This document shows, piece after piece, positions 43,976 through 51,436 of a stretch of DNA of 64,000 nt. The stretch comes from CAYMUC01 sp964471865. Lineage in GTDB: Bacteria > Actinomycetota > Acidimicrobiia > Acidimicrobiales > Ilumatobacteraceae. A program made the position numbers and the translations under genes. The DNA lies in NCBI GenBank assembly GCA_964471865.1, contig CAYYHU010000001.1, forward strand, positions 1 through 64,000, given 5' to 3'. Position 1 is the first letter of the stretch, and every line of letters starts with the position of its first letter. The notes below the pieces were generated by a model, which worked only from the letters and a program-made list of their open reading frames with translations, did not search any database and had not been told where the DNA came from.

Positions 43976-44004
43976 TTGCCAGGACCGGTCCCACCGGGTA
44001 TGGT
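43976..44004 (+). promoter_or_regulatory. leuA promoter
   Basis: TTGCCA (43976-43981) and TATGGT (43999-44004) with a 17-bp spacer. The leader peptide ATG follows 8 nt after the -10, so the transcript probably starts at or within a few bases of it. Confidence 0.65.
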
Positions 44005-44012
44005 CCAAAGCG

Positions 44013-44045
44013 ATGTCCGCTCTGATCGGCCTCCTCCTTACGTAA
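44013..44045 (+). CDS. leuA leader peptide
   Basis: A 10-codon ORF encoding MSALIGLLLT. Four Leu codons and one Ile, with three consecutive Leu next to the stop, followed by a terminator-like hairpin, are the classic layout of leucine attenuation. No ribosome site; the -10 geometry indicates leaderless translation. Confidence 0.72.
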   Translation: MSALIGLLLT

Positions 44046-44073
44046 CGGCGTCGGCCGCATATCGCCGTCGCCG

Positions 44074-44114
44074 AACCTCCTGCGCCCTCGGGCCAGGAGG
44101 TTTCTTCGTTTTTT
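44074..44114 (+). terminator. leuA attenuator terminator
   Basis: AACCTCCT (44074-44081) pairs with AGGAGGTT (44095-44102), with an inner GCCC/GGGC stem, and is followed by TCTTCGTTTTTT ending at 44114. This is a good intrinsic terminator between leader peptide and leuA. The preceding segment 44046-44072 can form a competing hairpin (GGCG-CGGC with GCCG-CGCC). Confidence 0.72.
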
Positions 44115-44148
44115 AGGATCCGATCGAACTCACCAGGAGAAACCCGAG

Positions 44149-45861
44149 ATGGCCCCGTCGCCCGTCACCCCGAAGAAGATGCCCTTCGAGAAGTACGCGC
44201 CCTTCGTCCCTCTCGTGCTCACCGATCGGACCTGGCCGAACCGGGTGATCGAGACTGCGCCCTTGTGGTGTTCGGTGGATCTGCGCGACGGCAACCAAGC
44301 CCTGATCGACCCCATGGACCCCGAGCGCAAACGGCGGATGTTCATCGAGCTCGTCAAGATGGGCTTCAAAGAGATCGAGGTGGGTTTTCCCTCGGCCAGC
44401 CAACCGGATTTCGACTTCCTGCGCATGATCATCGAGGAGGACTTGATTCCCGATGACGTCACGATCCAAGTGCTCGTGCAGTGTCGACCCGAATTGATCG
44501 AACGGACCTATGAGGGTCTGCGTGGGGCGCGTCGAGCGATCGTGCACTTCTACAACTCGACCAATCCGCTCCAGCGCGAGGTCGTGTTCAACCTCGACCA
44601 AGAAGGCATCAAAGACATCGCCGTCGAGGGCGCCAAGTTGTGCCGCAAACTCGAACGAGACATCGTCGGTGACACCGAGATCCGCTACGAGTACTCACCA
44701 GAAAGCTTCACTCTGACCGAACCCGAGTTCGCGCTCGAGGTCTGTCATGCGGTGATGGACGTGATCGAACCGACACCCGAGCGGCCGATCATCTTGAACC
44801 TCCCCGCGACGGTGGAGTGCTATTCGCCCAATGTCTATGGCGATGTCATCGAATGGTTCTGTCGCCATATCCGCGACCGGGACAGCGTCGTGGTGTCCCT
44901 GCACCCTCATAACGATCGCGGCTGCGCGGTGGCGGCGGCCGAGTTCGGGGTGATGGCCGGGGCCGATCGGGTCGAAGGCACGCTGTTCGGCAACGGTGAA
45001 CGCACCGGCAACGTCGACATCGTGAACCTGGCCATGAACCTGTTCATGAACGGGGTCGATCCGCGTCTCGACATCACCGATATCGACGCGTTGCGCCGCA
45101 CTGCGGAGTACTGCAACCGACTGCCAGTTCACCCTCGCCATCCGTATGTGGGCGATCTCGTCTACACCGCCTTCTCGGGGAGCCATCAGGACGCGATCAA
45201 GAAGGGTTTCGCCGCTCTCGACGACAAGGCGGCCGCCAATGGGGGCGACTACGAGACCTGGGGCGTTCCCTATCTCCCGATCGACCCCAAACATGTCGGG
45301 CGCACCTACGAAGCCGTCATTCGGGTCAACAGCCAAAGCGGTAAGGGCGGCGTGGCCTATGTGATGAAGGCCGAACACGGTTTCGATCTGCCGCGGCGAC
45401 TGCAGATCGAGTTCTCCAAGACCATCCAGCACATCACCGAGGACACCGGCACCGAGATCTCTCCCGGGGTCATGTGGGAGGCCTTCCAGGCCGAGTACCT
45501 GCCCGCGGAACCCCGGGCCCGGCTGCTCAGCCATGAATCGACCACCGACACCGTCGCTGGCAGCACCAAACTCGTCGCTCAGGTGGTCCTCGACGGACAG
45601 CATCACACCATCTCGGGGGCGGGCAACGGTCCCATCGACGCGTTCGTCCAAGGTCTTCGCACCGAGATGGGTGTCGACCTCGACGTCGTCGATTACGCCG
45701 AACACGCAATGGGTCAAGGCAGTGAGGCCACTGCGGTCGCCTATGTCGAAACCGTCGGCGACGATCAGAACCTGCGGTGGGGCGTGGGCAGCGATCCCAA
45801 CACCACGACGGCATCGCTGCGCGCCGTGTTGTCGGCGTTCGAACGCCATCAACGGGCCTGA
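44149..45861 (+). CDS. leuA: 2-isopropylmalate synthase
   Basis: A 570-residue enzyme of the long actinobacterial LeuA type, first committed step of leucine synthesis. The catalytic segment CSVDLRDGNQALIDP, EIEVGFPSASQPDFDF, VSLHPHNDRGCAVAAAE and the C-terminal allosteric domain (residues ~430-570) are present. An AGGAG ribosome site precedes the ATG. Feedback inhibition by leucine is expected from the C-terminal domain; transcription is probably controlled by the upstream leader. Confidence 0.96.
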   Translation: MAPSPVTPKKMPFEKYAPFVPLVLTDRTWPNRVIETAPLWCSVDLRDGNQALIDPMDPERKRRMFIELVKMGFKEIEVGFPSASQPDFDFLRMIIEEDLIPDDVTIQVLVQCRPELIERTYEGLRGARRAIVHFYNSTNPLQREVVFNLDQEGIKDIAVEGAKLCRKLERDIVGDTEIRYEYSPESFTLTEPEFALEVCHAVMDVIEPTPERPIILNLPATVECYSPNVYGDVIEWFCRHIRDRDSVVVSLHPHNDRGCAVAAAEFGVMAGADRVEGTLFGNGERTGNVDIVNLAMNLFMNGVDPRLDITDIDALRRTAEYCNRLPVHPRHPYVGDLVYTAFSGSHQDAIKKGFAALDDKAAANGGDYETWGVPYLPIDPKHVGRTYEAVIRVNSQSGKGGVAYVMKAEHGFDLPRRLQIEFSKTIQHITEDTGTEISPGVMWEAFQAEYLPAEPRARLLSHESTTDTVAGSTKLVAQVVLDGQHHTISGAGNGPIDAFVQGLRTEMGVDLDVVDYAEHAMGQGSEATAVAYVETVGDDQNLRWGVGSDPNTTTASLRAVLSAFERHQRA

Positions 45862-45927
45862 GCCGACTACGGTCGAGTCCGGTCTGGCGCACCAGCGCGC
45901 CGGGTCCGAACGCGAGAGGAGTCGGCC

Positions 45928-46119
45928 ATGAAGGTGAACGTGAACTACGACGTATGTGCCTCGACGGGAGCCTGCATGCAGGTCTGCCCCGAGGTCTTCG
46001 AGGTCCGCAGCGACGGCTACCTCTACCTGCTCACCGAGGAGCCGGGCGAGGAATTGCGCGAGAAGCTCGAACAGGCCGCGGATCTGTGTCCGACGGCTGC
46101 CATCAGCATCGAGGGCTGA
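45928..46119 (+). CDS. Ferredoxin, single-cluster
   Basis: A 63-residue electron carrier. Cysteines at 10, 16, 20 and 54 give C-x5-C-x3-CP with a distal CP. That pattern, with no Cys between 10 and 16, is typical of [3Fe-4S] ferredoxins that serve cytochrome P450s. No P450 or oxidoreductase partner is adjacent. It is followed directly by pyrF. Confidence 0.85.
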   Translation: MKVNVNYDVCASTGACMQVCPEVFEVRSDGYLYLLTEEPGEELREKLEQAADLCPTAAISIEG

Positions 46120-46120
46120 T

Positions 46121-46936
46121 CTGCTCACCAGGCTGACCGAGGCCTGGGAACGTTCGGGGTCGATGCTGTGCGTCGGGCTCGATCCGGATCCCGCTCGTTT
46201 CCCTCACCGGTGGCGTGACGATCCCCAAGCGACCTTCGAGTTCTGTCGTCGCATCGTGGACGCCACCGCCGATCTGGTGTGCGCGTTCAAACCCCAGATC
46301 GCCCATTTCGCCGCGCTCGGCGCCGAATCGGCACTCGAGGACCTCTGCGCTCATATCCGCAGTGAACATCCCGATGTGGTGCTGATCCTGGACGCCAAAC
46401 GTGGAGATATCGGATCCACGGCCGAGAAGTACGCGACCGAAGCCTTCGAGCGCTACCGAGCCCATGCGGTCACGGTGAACCCGTACCTCGGCACCGATTC
46501 GATCACCCCATATCTCGAGGGGTCCGATCGCGGGGTGTTCATCTTGTGTCGCACGTCGAATCCGGGTGGAGACGACCTCCAGAACCTCGTCGTGGACGGC
46601 GATCCCCTGTTTCTCCATGTCGCTCGCCGGGTCGCTGAGGACTGGTCCCGGTACGGGGATTGCGGTCTCGTGGTCGGCGCCACCTATCCCGCTGAACTGG
46701 CCCGGGTTCGGGCCGTGGTGGGAGACCTTCCCCTGCTCGTACCCGGAGTCGGAGCCCAAGGGGGTGACATCGACGCCGCGGTCGCTGCGGGGTGTGACGC
46801 CGCGGGACGCGGGCTGGTGATCAACTCGTCTCGGGCGGTGCTGTATGCGTCCGCAGGCGAGGATTTCGATGTGGCGGCTCGAGCCGAGGCCCTCGCCACC
46901 CGGGACGCGATCAGCCGCGCAGTACGTGAACGCTGA
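46121..46936 (+). CDS. pyrF: Orotidine 5'-phosphate decarboxylase
   Basis: A type 2 PyrF of about 271 residues that converts OMP to UMP. It has MLCVGLDPDPARFP, the catalytic LDAKRGDIGSTAEKYA, VTVNPYLGTDSI and VPGVGAQGGDI. Homologous sequence (LLTRLTEAWERSGS) begins before the first ATG at 46163, so the real start is upstream. A CTG at 46121, 1 nt after the ferredoxin stop and with GAGGG about 5 nt before it, is the best candidate. The start is therefore uncertain. Confidence 0.88.
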   Translation: MLTRLTEAWERSGSMLCVGLDPDPARFPHRWRDDPQATFEFCRRIVDATADLVCAFKPQIAHFAALGAESALEDLCAHIRSEHPDVVLILDAKRGDIGSTAEKYATEAFERYRAHAVTVNPYLGTDSITPYLEGSDRGVFILCRTSNPGGDDLQNLVVDGDPLFLHVARRVAEDWSRYGDCGLVVGATYPAELARVRAVVGDLPLLVPGVGAQGGDIDAAVAAGCDAAGRGLVINSSRAVLYASAGEDFDVAARAEALATRDAISRAVRER

Positions 46937-48476
46937 TGATTCCCGGTGCGTTCCGCAACGCGGCGATCACCGGTTCGGGAACGGGAGCCGTCGGAGCGAT
47001 CAACATCATCGCGGTGCCCTCGGTTGTCGACTTGCCGACGTCCATATCAGCGATGTTGACTCCGGCGTCGCCGAGCAGCGTGCCGACCACACCGATGACC
47101 CCGGGGCGGTCGTCGTTGCGAACCACGAGCATCTCGGGAGCGGGCGGCACGTCGAAGGAGTGATCGTCCACCATGACGATGCGAGGTTCGGATCGCCGGC
47201 CCGTGAGAGTTCCCGCGATCGCATGGCCGCCGCCGCGCACGGTCACCACGTTCACGAAATCGGTGGAGGTGGTCGTGTTCACCTCGCGGATCTCCACTCC
47301 CCGATCCGCCGCACGCTGGGGCGCATTGACGTAGCTGACCGGTTCGTCACTGGTCGCTGCGAAGAATCCCTTCATGACGCTCAGGCTGAGCAGCCGAGTG
47401 TCCTCACCTCCGATATCGCCTTCGGCACAGATCTCGAGAACCGAGGGTGCCGAGCCGAGCAGGGTGGCGAAGAGCCGGCCGAGTTGCTCCCCGATCGGAA
47501 GAAACGGTCGCAGAGTCTCACTCGAGCCCGATGCGTCCACGTTGACGGCGAAGGGAACGAAATCTCCTGCGAGGGCCAACAACACCATGTCGGCGATCAC
47601 GTCACCCGCCTTGTCCTGGGCTTCACGCGTCGAGGCGCCCAGATGGGGGGTCACGACCACCGAATCCAGCTCGAACAGCGGTGACTCGGTGGTGGGCTCG
47701 GTGGCGAACACATCGAGGGCCGCACCCGCTACCGTGCCGGCTCGCAGGGCCGCATCGAGCGCGGCCTCGTCCACGATCCCGCCTCGGGCGACGTTGACGA
47801 TTCGCAGCGACGGCTTCGCCCGGGCCAACAGTTCGGCGCCGATGATTCCGGTGGTCTCTTTGGTCTTGGGTAGGTGAACGGTCAAGAAATCCGCCTCGGC
47901 CACGACCTCCTCGAGCGACATCATCTCGACTCCCATCTGACGGCCCTTGTCGGGAGCCACGAAGGGGTCATAGGCGATGAGTCGCATACCGAAACCTGCC
48001 GCCCGTTGCGCCACGAGCTTGCCGATCCGGCCGAGCCCAACCACCCCGAGGGTCTTGTCGGCAAGCTCGACACCCTCCCATCGGGACCGTTCCCAGCGAC
48101 CTGCGACCAGGGCGGTATGGGCCTGAGGGACGTTACGAGCGAGCGCCAAGATCAGCGCCATGGTGTGTTCGGCAGCCGACACGATGTTGGACTGGGGAGC
48201 GTTGACGACCATCACGCCACGCGCCGTGGCCGCAGCGACGTCGACGTTGTCGAGACCGATGCCGGCCCGCCCCACGACCATCAAGCGGTCCGCGGAGGCG
48301 AGCAGGTCCGCGTCGACCATGGTGGCGCTGCGGATGATCAATGCGTCGGCGCCCACGATCGCCGTACGCAGTTCTTCAGGGGACAACCCGAGGCGGATGT
48401 CGACCTCGTGGCCGGCCTCGGCGAGACGGGCCAAGCCGCCTTCAGCAATCTCTTCGGTGACCAGGACTCGTGCCAT
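46911..48476 (-). CDS. serA: D-3-phosphoglycerate dehydrogenase
   Basis: A 521-residue long-form SerA, first step of serine synthesis. It shows VVGRAGIGLDNVD, VVGLGRIGKLVAQRA (NAD site), NVARGGIVDE, VVTPHLGASTREAQ, an ASB domain and a C-terminal ACT domain (MLVVRNDDRPGVIGVVGTLLG, partial). The ACT domain should mediate serine feedback. An in-frame ATG at 48485 is the alternative start. It overlaps pyrF tail to tail by 26 bp. Confidence 0.94.
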   Translation of the reverse strand: MARVLVTEEIAEGGLARLAEAGHEVDIRLGLSPEELRTAIVGADALIIRSATMVDADLLASADRLMVVGRAGIGLDNVDVAAATARGVMVVNAPQSNIVSAAEHTMALILALARNVPQAHTALVAGRWERSRWEGVELADKTLGVVGLGRIGKLVAQRAAGFGMRLIAYDPFVAPDKGRQMGVEMMSLEEVVAEADFLTVHLPKTKETTGIIGAELLARAKPSLRIVNVARGGIVDEAALDAALRAGTVAGAALDVFATEPTTESPLFELDSVVVTPHLGASTREAQDKAGDVIADMVLLALAGDFVPFAVNVDASGSSETLRPFLPIGEQLGRLFATLLGSAPSVLEICAEGDIGGEDTRLLSLSVMKGFFAATSDEPVSYVNAPQRAADRGVEIREVNTTTSTDFVNVVTVRGGGHAIAGTLTGRRSEPRIVMVDDHSFDVPPAPEMLVVRNDDRPGVIGVVGTLLGDAGVNIADMDVGKSTTEGTAMMLIAPTAPVPEPVIAALRNAPGIISVHVLRG

Positions 48477-48612
48477 TGGCTCCATCGTGCCAGCGTGAAC
48501 CCCCCAGCGACGAATGCGCCCGATGAGCGAGACCCCGGGATCGGTACCAGCGATCGGGGCCGGGTCGCGGAACCGGTAGCGTGACGCCGTACGCCAGCAA
48601 CCGGAGGCATCC

Positions 48613-49020
48613 ATGTCCCATCCGTTCCTGTCCGATGCCTGGATGGAAGCGGCCCGCGCGATCCGGGCCAAGTACGAAGATCAAGCCGCCGAGGTCACCG
48701 TGGCGATCCGCATGAACCAGGTGATCACCGACGTCCCCTTCGGCGACGGGATCGTACGGGCCTTCACCGACACCTCGACGGGACGAGTCGTGATGGAACT
48801 CGGTGAACTGAGCAACGCCGATGTCACCGTGACCACGGATTACGAAACCGCTCTCAAGATCCTGGTCGAACAAGATCAGGCGGCCGCGATGCAGGCGTTC
48901 ATGGCCGGACGCGTCAAGGTCCAAGGCGACATGATGAAGATGATGGCGATGCAGACCGCCATGCCCCAAGACGACATCGCCCGGGCCATCGCCGAGGAGA
49001 TCCGCTCGATCACCGCCTGA
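48613..49020 (+). CDS. SCP2 sterol-binding domain protein
   Basis: A 135-residue stand-alone SCP2 domain, a small lipid or acyl-CoA carrier. The VTVTTDYETALKILVEQDQ and AFMAGRVKVQGDMMKMMA segments are typical. The ATG at 48613 has a CGGAGG ribosome site; a TAGCGT box lies further upstream (48578). It overlaps the MFS stop tail to tail by 11 bp. Confidence 0.88.
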   Translation: MSHPFLSDAWMEAARAIRAKYEDQAAEVTVAIRMNQVITDVPFGDGIVRAFTDTSTGRVVMELGELSNADVTVTTDYETALKILVEQDQAAAMQAFMAGRVKVQGDMMKMMAMQTAMPQDDIARAIAEEIRSITA

Positions 49021-50500
49021 GCGGACGCAGATTGGCGGCCGCGACCACGGCCACCGCTGACACGGCGGCACCCACGAGAAAGGCCGCGACGAACGACTCC
49101 GATGGCGGTGCTGTCGAGGCGCGTTGAACCGTGGTGAGCACCACGGTCCCCGCCACGGCCCCCATCTGGGACATCAACTGCTGAAGTGCTCCCGCGACTC
49201 CGAGTTCTCTCTCGTCCACCGCCGAGGCCACGAGCGAGGTGAGCGCCGGTCCCGAGACTCCAAAGCCGAGACCCGAGAGTGCCAGGGCCACCAGAACCCA
49301 GATCATCGTGGTGTCGGCGCGCACCGTTGCGAAGGTGACCATGGACGCGACGACCGCCAGCGTTCCCACCAGCGCCGCCGCCCGTTCACCGACGCGCACC
49401 GTGATGGTTCCCGCCACCGTGGCGACCAGGGCGAAGGCCAACGGCCGAGCGATCACGACCAAACCGATCGTCGAGGTTCGATACCCGAGCGCCTCGTCGA
49501 GCAACAACGGCGCCAGGAGGAAACCTCCCATGTAGGCGAAGTTGGCCAGGCTCTGCGTGGCGATCGGGAGCGCGACGTTGCGAGTGCGCAACCAGGCCAC
49601 AGGCATGAGGGGTTCCACAGCCCGACGTTCGACTCTCACGAAGCTGAACGCGAGAACCAGTCCTGCGCCCCCCAGAGCCAGAGTCCGCGGCGACGTCCAT
49701 CCCCATTGGGGACCTTGGCTCACTGCGGCGAGGATTCCCACTGCGGCTCCGCCGAGGGTGAGCGAACCTGCCAGGTCGAAACGCACTTTGGGACGTCGAG
49801 CCGTGTCGGGAAGCAGGATCCACGCCATGACGACGCCGACAAGACACAACGGCGCCTGTACCGCGAAGATCGCACGCCATCCGAAAGCTTCCACGAGAGG
49901 GGCCCCCGCGACCACCCCGAGCACTGGACCTCCGGCGTTCACGAACGTCCACCATCCCAAGGGCCGCACCCGTTCGGTAGCGGGATACAGCCGTGTGATG
50001 AACGCAACCGTCGAGGGACCCGTCGCGGCTCCCGCCGCGGCTGAGATCAGCCGGAAGGTCACCATCGAGGCCCCGTTCCACGCGAGCGCTGTCAACCCGG
50101 CGAAGAGTCCAGCGCCGGCGAGACCGAACAGGAAGACCCGCTTGTGGCCGTGGAGGTCTCCCAGTTTCCCGTAGGCCGGACCCACCACTCCGAATGCCAG
50201 CATCGGGCCCGTGATCGCCCAGGTCACCACTCCGAGCGATGTGTCGAGATCCTCAGCGATCCCCGAGAGCGAGACCGCGAGCAACGTGATGGTGAAGGTG
50301 ACGGTGAAGAGCCCCGACAACAGCACCACCAAGGTGGCGATACGACGATCGACCCGAACTCGGCGCGCAAGTCGGTGACGGATGACGGCCGCCCATGATG
50401 CGTAGGCGACTTCGTCGACGCCCCCGTACCCCACGGTGAGGGTCTGGGGATCATCGGGTTGGCCGGGCGCCGCCTCGAGAGGCTCGCGCCCCGGGCTCAT
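49010..50500 (-). CDS. MFS transporter
   Basis: A 496-residue membrane transporter with about 14 hydrophobic segments, DHA2-like. YGKLGDLHGHKRVFLFG and WAITGPMLAFGVVGPAYGKLG mark the motif A/first loop region. Substrate unknown. The ATG at 50500 overlaps the SDR stop (ATGA), so the two are translationally coupled. Confidence 0.85.
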   Translation of the reverse strand: MSPGREPLEAAPGQPDDPQTLTVGYGGVDEVAYASWAAVIRHRLARRVRVDRRIATLVVLLSGLFTVTFTITLLAVSLSGIAEDLDTSLGVVTWAITGPMLAFGVVGPAYGKLGDLHGHKRVFLFGLAGAGLFAGLTALAWNGASMVTFRLISAAAGAATGPSTVAFITRLYPATERVRPLGWWTFVNAGGPVLGVVAGAPLVEAFGWRAIFAVQAPLCLVGVVMAWILLPDTARRPKVRFDLAGSLTLGGAAVGILAAVSQGPQWGWTSPRTLALGGAGLVLAFSFVRVERRAVEPLMPVAWLRTRNVALPIATQSLANFAYMGGFLLAPLLLDEALGYRTSTIGLVVIARPLAFALVATVAGTITVRVGERAAALVGTLAVVASMVTFATVRADTTMIWVLVALALSGLGFGVSGPALTSLVASAVDERELGVAGALQQLMSQMGAVAGTVVLTTVQRASTAPPSESFVAAFLVGAAVSAVAVVAAANLRPLRR

Positions 50501-51384
50501 GGATCCTCGATGGCCAGGCGCTCGAGTTCGCTCGCGAGCGACTCGACGTCCCAACGCTGCGACGACTCCACGGTGTCGCCAAAGGCCCAACTCTGGAACC
50601 TGGTCACGGTGCCGCCCTGAACGTAGAAGGTCTCTCCGTTGAATCGGCAGCGGTCGCTCGCGAGATACGCCACCAGAGGCGACACGTTCGCGGGATCCCA
50701 GGGATCGAAGATCTCCTCGTCATCGGGCGCGGCGATCAACTCCCCGAGTCCGGGGGTGGCCAGAGTCAACCGGGTCCGAGCCGCTGGCGCGATGCAGTTC
50801 GACACGACGCCGTAGCGCTCGAGCTCTTTGGCCGCGATCTGAGACAACGTCGCCACGCCGCTCTTCGCGGCGCCATAGTTGGCCTGACCCGGGTTGGCGA
50901 AAAGCCCCGAGGTCGAGGAGGTGTGCACCAGATTGCGACGCTTCGTGTGCCCGGCTTTGTGTTGGGAACGCCAGTAGTCGGCCGCCCACCGAGTCGGCGC
51001 GAAATGACCTTTGAGATGGACCGCGACGACGGAGTCCCATTCCTCCTCGGTCATGTTGACCAACAGCCGGTCACGCAGGATTCCCGCATTGTTGACGAGG
51101 ATGTCGAGATCGCCGAAGGCATCCACCGCCGCAGCGATCATCTGACGGGCACCCGTGAAGTCGCTGACGTCGTCGGTGTTGAGAACCGCTTCTCCACCCC
51201 GAGAGCGGATCTCAGAAACGACCTCTTCGGCCGGGGTCTGATCCTCGCCGGATCCGTCGTTGCCCGCTCCTCGATCGTTGACCACGATGCGCGCCCCGAG
51301 ATCGGCGAACAACAGAGCGTGCTCCCGTCCCAGACCGCGGCCTGCGCCCGTAATGATCGCCACCCGGCCTTCCAACATGCTCAT
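50497..51384 (-). CDS. Short-chain dehydrogenase/reductase
   Basis: A 295-residue SDR of the (3R)-hydroxyacyl-CoA dehydrogenase type. The NAD(P) motif AIITGAGRGLGREHA, the NNAGI motif, the catalytic Ser in LVHTSSTSG and the YGAAK motif are intact. Similar actinobacterial proteins act in fatty-acid or steroid-ring degradation; the acyl-CoA and SCP2 genes in this window fit that, but the substrate is unknown. Confidence 0.87.
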   Translation of the reverse strand: MSMLEGRVAIITGAGRGLGREHALLFADLGARIVVNDRGAGNDGSGEDQTPAEEVVSEIRSRGGEAVLNTDDVSDFTGARQMIAAAVDAFGDLDILVNNAGILRDRLLVNMTEEEWDSVVAVHLKGHFAPTRWAADYWRSQHKAGHTKRRNLVHTSSTSGLFANPGQANYGAAKSGVATLSQIAAKELERYGVVSNCIAPAARTRLTLATPGLGELIAAPDDEEIFDPWDPANVSPLVAYLASDRCRFNGETFYVQGGTVTRFQSWAFGDTVESSQRWDVESLASELERLAIEDP

Positions 51385-51436
51385 ACCGGCACGCTACCCC
51401 CGAGTACGGCGTGGCTCGCAGCCCGCGCTCGGACCC

